A DNA stretch of 42,599 nucleotides from CAYRTD01 sp964426915 (GTDB taxonomy: Bacteria > Bacteroidota > Bacteroidia > Bacteroidales > GCA-2748055). Position 1 is the first letter of the stretch; each line of letters begins with the position of its first letter. The notes beneath the pieces were generated by a model that made no database searches, was not told the origin of the DNA, and saw only the letters and a program-made list of their open reading frames with translations. Below, in pieces: positions 23,172-30,612 of the stretch. The DNA lies in the NCBI GenBank assembly GCA_964426915.1, contig CAYRTD010000015.1, positions 1-42,599 of the forward strand, in the 5' to 3' direction. The translations under genes and the position numbers were made by a program.

Positions 23172-24074
23172 CTATTTATTCATCAACTCAATGAACGTAT
23201 CCTCAATACCAGGTTTAATCTTCTCATATTCATCTACATTCGGTAAAGATCTCATGTCGGACTCAAATTCCTCCTCAGTACCTTCCTGAATACTGACATG
23301 AACACTGTGCCCAAACAACCATGCAGACCTGCACCAATATTTCTCTCTCAATATACTGAGCAATTTATAATTTTCCGTATTCGAACGCACTGAATATAGG
23401 GGACTTTCAAAGCGGGAAGCAATATCACCGGGTTTACTTACAGAAAGAATTTCTCCTTTTTGGATAAGTGCTACCCGGTCACATTTTGAAGCTTCATCCA
23501 TGTAGGGGGTTGAAACGATCACTGTAATCTCTTTTTTCCTGATAGTATGCAAAAGATCCCAGAATTCCTTCCGGGATACTGCATCCACCCCTGTTGTAGG
23601 TTCATCCAGAATAAGTAAACGGGGTCTGTGTATCAGGGCACACGACAGGGCAAGCTTTTGCTTCATGCCTCCTGAAAGAGCACCTGCTTTCCTTTTCCTG
23701 AAAGGTTCAATCTGATTATAAATATCCTTTATCAGATCATAGTTTTCTTCCACCCGGGCACCAAAAACGGTTGAATAAAACCTTAGATTTTCCTCAACAG
23801 TCAGATCATGATAAAGAGAAAACCTTCCGGCCATATAGCCGATAATTTTCCTTATTTCCCTGAAATCTTTATCAATATCATAACCATAAACCCTCACTTC
23901 ACCCTTATCCGGAAGCAGCAGACTGGCAATTATCCGGAACATGGTTGTTTTTCCAGCTCCGTCAGGACCAATCAAGCCGAATATTTCAGATTTTTCAACA
24001 GAGAATGAAATATCTTCCAAAGCTTTTATTTCTTTGAATCCCTTATGTACCGAGTTTATATGAATTGCAGTCAT
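23172..24074 (-). CDS. ABC transporter ATP-binding protein (YbhF N-terminal half-like)
   Basis: A 300-residue ATPase subunit. Walker A is GPDGAGKTT, the same unusual Asp variant found in the first half of YbhF. The signature is LSGGMKQKLALS, and Walker B is LLILDEPTTGVDAVS. The switch-loop histidine is replaced: the segment reads VSTPYMDEASKC where VTTHYMDEA is usual, so this site may be hydrolytically weak while its partner keeps the histidine. The last 80 residues form an extra C-terminal domain. The start overlaps the HlyD stop by one base (TAATG). Confidence 0.92.
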   Translation of the reverse strand: MTAIHINSVHKGFKEIKALEDISFSVEKSEIFGLIGPDGAGKTTMFRIIASLLLPDKGEVRVYGYDIDKDFREIRKIIGYMAGRFSLYHDLTVEENLRFYSTVFGARVEENYDLIKDIYNQIEPFRKRKAGALSGGMKQKLALSCALIHRPRLLILDEPTTGVDAVSRKEFWDLLHTIRKKEITVIVSTPYMDEASKCDRVALIQKGEILSVSKPGDIASRFESPLYSVRSNTENYKLLSILREKYWCRSAWLFGHSVHVSIQEGTEEEFESDMRSLPNVDEYEKIKPGIEDTFIELMNK

Positions 24075-24967
24075 TACTTTTCGTTTAAAAGCTGTATTTC
24101 CCCGGGCATCCCGATTTTCATACTTCCGTCATTAGGCACCCTGACTTTAACTGCATAAACGAGATTTACACGGTTTTCCCGTGTTTGTATAATTTTGGGA
24201 GTAAATTCAGCTTCAGGTGAGATCCAGGAAACTGTCCCTTCGATTGAGTTCAAGCCATCAGGACCATCGTACAGTACTTTAACCTTATCGCCCAATCCTA
24301 CGGAACTTAACTGGTTTCCGTCAATAAAAACACGTAAAATCAACTCTTTCAAATCGGCCAGATTGATAACCGGTCTTCCGGTTACCGCCATTTCGCCCTT
24401 TTCCACAAAGGTTTCAAGAACCCGTCCGTCGACAGGCGCGTCAATGAATGCCCTGTTTATCTGATCTTCAATCTGGCTAAGCTGTGCATTTTTTGCATCA
24501 TTTTCTGCATATACGGAAAGCTTCTGCGATTCAAGACTTTTAAGCTGGGCCATGGCAAGTTCAAGTTTTCCTTCAAGATCATCCATTTGTTTTTTGGTTG
24601 CCGCATCTTCAAGGAACAGGTTTGCAGATCGCTTAAGCTCCCGTTCGAGATTGGAAATATTTACATTCTGAACATGGATCTGCGCATTTATTTGTTCAAT
24701 CCTTGCCATAACTGCTTTTCTGGTAGCAAGTAATTGCTTTTTCTGTAAATGAAATTGCAATGTATCTGTTAAAGCGATCAGGACTCCTGCCTTTATTTCA
24801 TCACCTTCATTTACATTCATCTGAATTATAACAGCCGAAGTCTCTGAGGGGATCAGAATATCCTCCGATTCAAAATTCCCAAAAGCAAAGGATTGTTCCT
24901 CTTCATTTTTACAGGAATTGAGGACTAACAACAGTCCTAATATTATGGATCCTAAAATGTATTTCAT
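24074..24967 (-). CDS. HlyD/YbhG-type periplasmic adaptor lipoprotein
   Basis: A 297-residue membrane-fusion protein. The lipobox (LNSCKN, Cys near residue 19) implies a lipid anchor. A split lipoyl/biotinyl domain lies at about 45-70 and 180-215, a long coiled coil at about 75-175 (heptads around KKQLLATRKAVMARIEQINA), and a beta-barrel domain after that. It should bridge the ABC-2 permeases to the TolC-type channel encoded 17 nt upstream. It corresponds to YbhG of E. coli. Confidence 0.92.
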   Translation of the reverse strand: MKYILGSIILGLLLVLNSCKNEEEQSFAFGNFESEDILIPSETSAVIIQMNVNEGDEIKAGVLIALTDTLQFHLQKKQLLATRKAVMARIEQINAQIHVQNVNISNLERELKRSANLFLEDAATKKQMDDLEGKLELAMAQLKSLESQKLSVYAENDAKNAQLSQIEDQINRAFIDAPVDGRVLETFVEKGEMAVTGRPVINLADLKELILRVFIDGNQLSSVGLGDKVKVLYDGPDGLNSIEGTVSWISPEAEFTPKIIQTRENRVNLVYAVKVRVPNDGSMKIGMPGEIQLLNEK

Positions 24968-24984
24968 TTGTTTTAGAATTATGA

Positions 24985-26256
24985 TTATTCAAATAGTAAA
25001 TTTCCTGAAATCAGCATGTAATCAGCTATAGATTGTTGAAGAAGGATTTCTTCCGATTTCAACCTGATCCGTACTATTTTCTCGCGGTTCAGAACATCAA
25101 GGTAATCGATGGTCCTGATTGTTCCGTTATTAAGCTGTTCCCGGTACGTTTGTGTAATTTTTTCCCTTAAATCCAGAATTCGTGAATAATTTGAAATATT
25201 TTCCACATGTTCATCAATCTGTGCCATCTGATTGATCCGGGCCCGGGAAATATTTTCTGTTAACTCTTGCTTTCTATTGTTTAGCATACTGATCTGATGT
25301 GTGAGATTATTTTTTTCTCTTCTGGTCTTTCCCCAGTCACAGATATTCCACTGCAAACCCAGTCCAACAAGATAATAACTGTCGAATTCATCGTTAAGCA
25401 TATTCAATCCGGGCTTCCCATAACCAGCCTGCCCAAAAGCAAAGGCTACAGGCATTCTGGAAGCATCAACCAGATCTGCCGATTTTTTAATTATATCTTT
25501 ATTCTGGTCGATAATCCCTAGTTCTTTTCTTTCCACTGGTACGTGTCTGGGTTCAAATTGTGTATTTTCAAGTTTAGTTTCGGTTGAAAAGTTCATACCT
25601 GTATAGGATCTCAGTATTTCCAGAGATGCCTCTTTTCTTTGCCGGGCATTTTCAATTTCCTGTTGAATATCAAGAATTTCGATTTCTACAAGATCAAGAT
25701 CGGATTTTAAGGCAATACCGTTTTCAATGGCTGAACGGGCTACTTTTTTGTGTTCTTCAAGTTGGGATAGGGTAATATTCATTATCTCAACCTGCTCCTG
25801 AAGCTTAAGAATGTTAAAATATAAGTTAATGAGGCCCTCTTTTATATCTTCGATCTCTTTTTCTGTTTCCGATAACTTCATGCCGGAGGAAAGCTCTTCA
25901 ACAGCTTTTAACTGTTTAATTTTCCCCCCGTCATAAATGGTTTGCTTTAGATCTATATATACCTTATACTGATCCTTTGGCACAGAAGGGAAGACCAATC
26001 CCGGTACAGGCCCCTCCATATCAAACTCAATGACATCCGACTGGTAGGTAGCCTGACCTTTGAGATCGAGAGAAGGATACCAGGAAGTATTATAATTTAC
26101 CAGTTTATTTTTTGTGATGGAAGATATAAGCTCCTTATCCTTAGCCCGGGGATGATTATGAGTGGCTGAATCGACACACATTTTCAAGCTTATCTGAGAT
26201 TGAACAGGTTTTCCTGAAATATGAATTAACATAAGAAATATTACTAAGGTTCTCAT
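24985..26256 (-). CDS. TolC family outer-membrane efflux channel
   Basis: A 423-residue outer-membrane factor. A signal peptide ends near residue 20 (KPVQSQ). The two internal repeats of the TolC fold can be followed as long helices with YLVGLGLQWNICDWGKTRRE as the second-repeat beta-strand region and LKQTIYDGGKIKQLKAVEE as the first. It would form the exit duct for the pump. E. coli ybh operons lack their own TolC, so its presence here makes the system self-contained. Its ATG overlaps the TetR stop as ATGA. Confidence 0.92.
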   Translation of the reverse strand: MRTLVIFLMLIHISGKPVQSQISLKMCVDSATHNHPRAKDKELISSITKNKLVNYNTSWYPSLDLKGQATYQSDVIEFDMEGPVPGLVFPSVPKDQYKVYIDLKQTIYDGGKIKQLKAVEELSSGMKLSETEKEIEDIKEGLINLYFNILKLQEQVEIMNITLSQLEEHKKVARSAIENGIALKSDLDLVEIEILDIQQEIENARQRKEASLEILRSYTGMNFSTETKLENTQFEPRHVPVERKELGIIDQNKDIIKKSADLVDASRMPVAFAFGQAGYGKPGLNMLNDEFDSYYLVGLGLQWNICDWGKTRREKNNLTHQISMLNNRKQELTENISRARINQMAQIDEHVENISNYSRILDLREKITQTYREQLNNGTIRTIDYLDVLNREKIVRIRLKSEEILLQQSIADYMLISGNLLFE

Positions 26257-26879
26257 GACTCAGTTACTATTGAATTTAAAAATGTTTTTTTAAGGAATTC
26301 CCTTCTCTGTTCAATGAAGCGGATAAATTCATCTTCATCTTCACCGATGATGAAAGATTTAATTAAAGGTTTTGCGGCAAAAGGAAAGATTATGATGGAT
26401 AGTAAACTCACCAGAAGTTGACGGGGATCTTCCTTTATAATGTTCCCCTTTTCCATCTCTTGTTCGATCTGACGGATGGTCAGGTCCGGGTCTATCCCTT
26501 TTGATTTAATTGTTTCAACAAGTTTCTCCGGATTTTGAGCCAGTTCATGAAGAATGAAGATCGGGGTAAGCGGACTTGAAAGCAGAATGGATGTATAGCG
26601 ATCGATAAATCTCTCAAATTTGACTTTAACAGGCTCTTCCGATGTCATTAATTGAGCAATTTCCGGTATAAACCGTAAGAACACCCTTTCAAAAATAAAA
26701 TCAAAAAGTTTCTCCTTACTTCTGAAATAATAATTCAGTAAGGTTCGGTTTATCCCGGCCTTAGTAGCAATCTCCTGCATAGAAGTACCTTTCCTGCCCT
26801 TTTCTATAAAAACTTTCGTAGCAGCTTCGATAATACGGTTTTCGGTTTCAGAAGAATAATTATTTTCCATTTTTAACAT
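26253..26879 (-). CDS. TetR family transcriptional regulator
   Basis: A 208-residue repressor. The N-terminal helix-turn-helix (about residues 15-60) has IIEAATKVFIEKGRKGTSMQ and ATKAGINRTLLNYYFRSKEKLF with the usual recognition helix. The C-terminal part is the variable ligand-binding domain. Two ATG codons are possible (26877-26879 and 26868-26870). It is the first gene of the efflux operon and overlaps tolC by 4 nt, so it probably regulates itself and the pump, like CecR. An inverted repeat spans its start codon. Confidence 0.92.
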   Translation of the reverse strand: MLKMENNYSSETENRIIEAATKVFIEKGRKGTSMQEIATKAGINRTLLNYYFRSKEKLFDFIFERVFLRFIPEIAQLMTSEEPVKVKFERFIDRYTSILLSSPLTPIFILHELAQNPEKLVETIKSKGIDPDLTIRQIEQEMEKGNIIKEDPRQLLVSLLSIIIFPFAAKPLIKSFIIGEDEDEFIRFIEQRREFLKKTFLNSIVTES

Positions 26880-26902
26880 GTATGTTTGACAATGATGTTA
26901 AA
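26872..26902. promoter_or_regulatory. Candidate TetR operator
   Basis: TTTAACAT (26872-26879) and ATGTTAAA (26895-26902) form an 8-bp inverted repeat with a 15-nt spacer, overlapping the tetR start. A second palindrome AACATGTATGTT (26875-26886) shares one arm. Autoregulatory TetR sites commonly lie here. The binding protein is inferred from position only. Confidence 0.4.
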
Positions 26903-27006
26903 CGATTGTGTAAAATTAAAAAAAAAATTCATTTTCAAATAGATTCACAAGAAAAAACATAAAATCCCTGTTAAAAACTTATTTTTGTCAGAAACTAAAT
27001 GACCAT

Positions 27007-27037
27007 AAAAAACCCGCAACTTAAAAAAGTTGCGGGT
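27007..27037 (-). terminator. Intrinsic terminator after the small lipoprotein gene
   Basis: On the minus strand ACCCGCAACTT, loop of four T, AAGTTGCGGGT forms a perfect 11-bp stem (27012-27037) followed by T residues (complement of 27007-27011). It lies 29 nt past the lipoprotein stop and isolates it from the tetR operon. Confidence 0.85.
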
Positions 27038-27065
27038 AGAATTTCCAAATCAGTAAGTTCTGTGA

Positions 27066-27263
27066 TTACTCGATCGTACTTTCTCCATCCAGGGAATCTA
27101 TATCCTCGTAAGGTTCCATTTCGTCTTCCGCAGGTTCCATCTGCTCTTCTGCAGGTAAAGCTTCTTCTGTAGATTCGTTTTCTTCAGCACCCTGCTTACA
27201 GGATGAGAAAGAAATCATTCCAATAAAGGCAAAAAGGGTCAGTAAAAATCCAATTTTTTTCAT
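27066..27263 (-). CDS. Small acidic lipoprotein
   Basis: A 65-residue protein with a lipoprotein signal peptide (KKIGFLLTLFAFIGMISFSS, lipobox Cys23 in FSSCKQ). The mature part of about 42 residues is highly acidic, with repeated MEPAEDEMEPYED-type segments rich in Glu and Pro and probably disordered. I recognise no family. It is a single-gene unit closed by a strong terminator, which suggests substantial expression. It is divergent from the ECF sigma gene. Confidence 0.75.
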   Translation of the reverse strand: MKKIGFLLTLFAFIGMISFSSCKQGAEENESTEEALPAEEQMEPAEDEMEPYEDIDSLDGESTIE

Positions 27264-27409
27264 AGTAATAGATTTATTAGGTTAAAAGGATAAATTCGAT
27301 GTAAATTATCAAAAAACTACAGGAAAACAAATAAATGCAGAAGTTTTTTGATAAACAGATCACTTGAAATCTAAGCCTTTTTGCTAATTTTAAAAAAATC
27401 TTCCCTCAG

Positions 27410-27442
27410 ATGCAGCACAAATATTTATTATTCGTCATTTAG
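27410..27442 (+). other. Possible 10-codon upstream ORF before the sigma gene
   Basis: ATG at 27410 opens MQHKYLLFVI followed by TAG, which directly abuts the sigma-factor ATG (TAGATG). It might couple translation, but so short an ORF is easily due to chance. Confidence 0.15.
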
Positions 27443-27994
27443 ATGAAGGCAAAGCAAAAAAAATACCAGGATATCCATAGAAAATTGATTGAAGAATGCC
27501 GGAAAGGTGACAGAAAGGCGCAATTTGAGGTATACCGGCTTTATTACAAAGCCATGTATAATACTAGTCTCAGAATTGTTGGCTTGAGTGATGAAGCAGA
27601 GGATATCATGCAGGAATCTTTTTTAAAGGCCTTCGAAAACCTGGAGCATTACCGCGGAGAAGTGAGTTTTGGAGCATGGCTTAAAAAAATAGTCGTAAAT
27701 CGTTCTTTGGATAGCTTAAAAAAGAAAAAACTGGTAACCCGGGATATCGATGGACTTGAAGATGAACTGGCTGATACCGGTGAAATCCAGGTGAATGAGG
27801 ATTTCAGCCCGGAAGAAATCACAGAGGAAATTAGAAAGCTGCCCGACGGCTATCGCATTGTACTCACACTCTACCTGTTGGAGGGCTATGATCACGATGA
27901 AATATCTGAAATTCTCGAAATCAGCCCTTCGACTTCAAGATCACAGTATGCAAGGGCTAAAAAGAAACTGGCCATAAACCTAAAAAAGAAATAA
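27443..27994 (+). CDS. ECF-type RNA polymerase sigma-70 factor
   Basis: A 183-residue sigma factor with only regions 2 and 4, as in the ECF group. Region 2 covers about residues 25-90 (DEAEDIMQESFLKAFENLEHYRG, then FGAWLKKIVVNRSLD). Region 4 covers about 125-175 (LPDGYRIVLTLYLLEGYDHDEI, then LEISPSTSRSQYARAKKKL). No extracytoplasmic extension. The next gene starts 1 nt after its stop and encodes a single-pass membrane protein, the usual place for an anti-sigma factor. Its target promoters are unknown; the third gene of the unit, an exported repeat protein, is a likely one. Confidence 0.93.
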   Translation: MKAKQKKYQDIHRKLIEECRKGDRKAQFEVYRLYYKAMYNTSLRIVGLSDEAEDIMQESFLKAFENLEHYRGEVSFGAWLKKIVVNRSLDSLKKKKLVTRDIDGLEDELADTGEIQVNEDFSPEEITEEIRKLPDGYRIVLTLYLLEGYDHDEISEILEISPSTSRSQYARAKKKLAINLKKK

Positions 27995-27995
27995 A

Positions 27996-28496
27996 ATGAA
28001 AGCTATTGACAAAATTATAAAAAGCAGAAGGGAGGAATTCGATTACGCCGAACCGGCAGAGGGCCATTTTGAAAGATTTAAAGGAAAACTCCCGAAGCAG
28101 GTAAAAAAGAATTATCTCTTTCTCAGAATAGCTGCAGCAGTGATGACCGCAACCTTCATTACTGCGGCTGCCTGGATCTATACCGATATCGAAACAACCG
28201 AAACGAGGATAACGGTTTTTTCTCCTGAAATTCAGGAAACTATATATTATTATAACTCTCTCAACTGGCAAATGGAAAATCAGATTATGGAAATGCCTCT
28301 TGAGGATAATAAGGAAAAGAGAAGAATTCAAAACGATATTGAAAAATACGAGGAAAATTATCCTCAATTGATGAATGATCTTTTAAAATTCCCTAATGAT
28401 CAAAGAGTTATAAACGCAGTTATTGAATATCACAGATCAAAAACACAAATACTGGAGCATATACTGGGCCATTTACAGCAAAAGAAGAGAATTTAA
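27996..28496 (+). CDS. Single-pass membrane protein, possible anti-sigma factor
   Basis: A 166-residue protein of no family I recognise. It has a charged cytoplasmic N-terminus of about 45 residues, one transmembrane segment at about 46-66 (FLRIAAAVMTATFITAAAW), and an extracytoplasmic part rich in Glu, Lys, Asn and Tyr that looks helical. No zinc-binding HxxxCxxC anti-sigma motif is visible. Its position 1 nt after an ECF sigma gene and its topology make an anti-sigma role likely, though this is inferred from context alone. The repeat protein follows after 17 nt. Confidence 0.7.
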   Translation: MKAIDKIIKSRREEFDYAEPAEGHFERFKGKLPKQVKKNYLFLRIAAAVMTATFITAAAWIYTDIETTETRITVFSPEIQETIYYYNSLNWQMENQIMEMPLEDNKEKRRIQNDIEKYEENYPQLMNDLLKFPNDQRVINAVIEYHRSKTQILEHILGHLQQKKRI

Positions 28497-28513
28497 AAAA
28501 AAATATTTAAGAC

Positions 28514-29569
28514 ATGAAAAAGCTATTATTTATCAACCTTTTCATACTCGCTATCCTGATATCGGGAATAGAAGGAGTTATTGCTCAGAAAGTTGAAAAG
28601 AATTATCAGAAAAATTTCACTGCAGATCCGTCAACAATTATCGATATTGACAGTAAGTTCGGAGAAGTAAAGATTCTGGAGTGGGAGGAGAATTCCGTTG
28701 AGGTAAAGGCAAATATCTGGGTTGAGAGCAACAAGGAAGAGACTGCCCGGGAGCTTTTATCTAAACTCGATGCTGAAATCAGCAAAAGTGAAAACCGGAT
28801 TACAGTTGAATCCATACTCCCATCTAAATTAAATACCGGAAAAAAAACAAACTTCAGGATAGATTTTGAAATACATGCTCCTGCCAATGTCGATCTGGAA
28901 TTATCGAGCAAATACGGAGCGGTTTACGTTGAAGAACTATCAGGACATGCTGATATATCCGTTAAGTACGGAACCATCAGGATACAAGAGTTATCCCGTG
29001 GTAAAGAAAAACCCCTGAACCATATTAACCTTGCTTACTCTTCGGGCAGTATTGAAGAAGCCGGATGGCTCAAACTGGATATGGCATACTCCAAAATTGC
29101 CATAGATGAAGCTCAGGCTCTAATGGTACTGTCAAAATATTCAGGGCTGACTATCGATGAATGCAGTTCCCTTGTTCTTGATTCAAAATATGATAACTAT
29201 AGCCTGGGAGAACTAAATAATTTTCTGGGGGATATGAAATATGGAAATCTTAAGATTGATGAACTGCGGAGCCAGCTTGAAATTAAAAGCGCTTACACTT
29301 CTGTAAAAGTAGATGAGATAAGTTCTGAATTTGAAACCCTAAAAATTGATAATTCCCGGGGTGGATATAAAATTAGTTTGAGTGATAACGCAGCTTTTAC
29401 CATTAATGGATATGCAAACCGGGGTGATATCTCCGTGACGGGAATGGGAAATTTGAATAAAAGAACCGAGAATGCCGATACCTATGTTGATGGAAAATAT
29501 GGTGACAATCCTTCTTCAAAAATAGATATTGAAGTAAAGGACGGTAGTGTAAAAATCACTCTTGAATAG
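28514..29569 (+). CDS. Exported DUF4097-like repeat protein, predicted beta-helix
   Basis: A 351-residue protein with a signal peptide ending near residue 24 (GVIAQ). After an N-terminal beta-rich part (DIDSKFGEVKILEWEENSVE), it carries about eight degenerate repeats of 20-22 residues built on a KYG-type turn: SKYGAVYVEEL, VKYGTIRIQEL, AYSKIAIDE, SKYSGLTIDE, SKYDNYSLGEL, MKYGNLKIDEL and AYTSVKVDE. Such repeats suggest a right-handed beta-helix or beta-roll, as in the DUF4097 adhesin-like family. It is the third gene of the ECF sigma unit. The location should be periplasmic or on the surface. The function is unknown; envelope sensing or adhesion is conceivable. Confidence 0.8.
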   Translation: MKKLLFINLFILAILISGIEGVIAQKVEKNYQKNFTADPSTIIDIDSKFGEVKILEWEENSVEVKANIWVESNKEETARELLSKLDAEISKSENRITVESILPSKLNTGKKTNFRIDFEIHAPANVDLELSSKYGAVYVEELSGHADISVKYGTIRIQELSRGKEKPLNHINLAYSSGSIEEAGWLKLDMAYSKIAIDEAQALMVLSKYSGLTIDECSSLVLDSKYDNYSLGELNNFLGDMKYGNLKIDELRSQLEIKSAYTSVKVDEISSEFETLKIDNSRGGYKISLSDNAAFTINGYANRGDISVTGMGNLNKRTENADTYVDGKYGDNPSSKIDIEVKDGSVKITLE

Positions 29570-29577
29570 GCAACCGC

Positions 29578-30588
29578 TTATTCAGTATCATTCCTGAAAA
29601 TCCCCACAATCCTTTTACCAGCGGAATTACCATAAGCACGGAACATTCCGCTGGTATTATACTCCATAGCATAATTTCCGGAGGCATCGAGACACACTAC
29701 CCCACCTTCCCCACCGGCAGGTTTCAACTGATTCTGAATTACTTCCACAGCGGCATTTTCCACGGATAAGCCCTTATGTTCCATCAGAGCAGAAATTTCA
29801 TGGCATGCTGCATATCGAATGAAGTACTCGCCATGACCGGTTGCAGAAACACCACAGGTGGAGTTTTTCGCATAAGTGCCCGCCCCGATCACAGGTGAAT
29901 CCCCTACTCTTCCATATTTCTTATTTGTTCTTCCGCCTGTGGATGTTCCCGCACATATATCACCATTTTTGTCGAGTGCAACACATCCAACGGTCCCCAT
30001 CTTTCTAAATTTTAAACTATCCGTATCAACTCCTTCTTTTTCAAGGGATCTTAGCAGGGATTCAAATCTGCTATGAGTAAAGAAATAATCAGGTGAAACA
30101 ATTTCAAGTCCCTTTTCCTTTGCAAACTTTTCTGCCCCCTCACAGGCAAGGATCACATGTTCCGACTCCTCCATAACTTTTCGTGCAGCACTGATGGGGT
30201 TTTTCACGGAAGTTACCCCTGCAACAGCGCCTGCGCTCAAATCAGACCCCAGCATAATCGAAGCATCAAGCTCGTTTCTTCCTTCATGGGTAAATACCGC
30301 CCCTTTGCCTGCATTGAATAAGGGTGAATCCTCCATCATCCTTATTACATTTTCCACTGCATTTATAGAATTCCCATCGTTTTCAAGTATTAGTAGTCCC
30401 CGTTCCAAAGCTTCATTAAGTAATTTTCTGTATTCTTCCTGTTTCTCTTCAGGAAGATTTTCCGGGCTGATATTGCCGGCCCCGCCGTGAATCACAATCG
30501 CGTAATCAAGGGGAGAAGGAGGCCTGGTGCAGGAAAAAAAGACTCCGGTAAAAAATATAAGACTAAATAGGAATGATAATTTTCTCAT
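29578..30588 (-). CDS. Isoaspartyl peptidase / L-asparaginase family (Ntn hydrolase), lipoprotein
   Basis: A 336-residue precursor of a plant-type asparaginase or isoaspartyl peptidase. The signal peptide has a lipobox with Cys20 (FFSCTRPP), so it is exported and lipid-anchored. The proenzyme should cleave itself before Thr199 in KMGTVGCVALD, making Thr199 the N-terminal nucleophile. Further family motifs are IHGGAGNI, NAGKGAVFT, NELDASIM, GRTNKKYGRVGDSP and SATGHGEYFIR. It hydrolyses isoaspartyl dipeptides or asparagine. It starts 24 nt after the SLC13 permease gene and is probably co-transcribed with it. It is convergent with the repeat-protein gene. Confidence 0.92.
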   Translation of the reverse strand: MRKLSFLFSLIFFTGVFFSCTRPPSPLDYAIVIHGGAGNISPENLPEEKQEEYRKLLNEALERGLLILENDGNSINAVENVIRMMEDSPLFNAGKGAVFTHEGRNELDASIMLGSDLSAGAVAGVTSVKNPISAARKVMEESEHVILACEGAEKFAKEKGLEIVSPDYFFTHSRFESLLRSLEKEGVDTDSLKFRKMGTVGCVALDKNGDICAGTSTGGRTNKKYGRVGDSPVIGAGTYAKNSTCGVSATGHGEYFIRYAACHEISALMEHKGLSVENAAVEVIQNQLKPAGGEGGVVCLDASGNYAMEYNTSGMFRAYGNSAGKRIVGIFRNDTE

Positions 30589-30612
30589 GATCAGTTAAAT
30601 TAATTTATTCAT

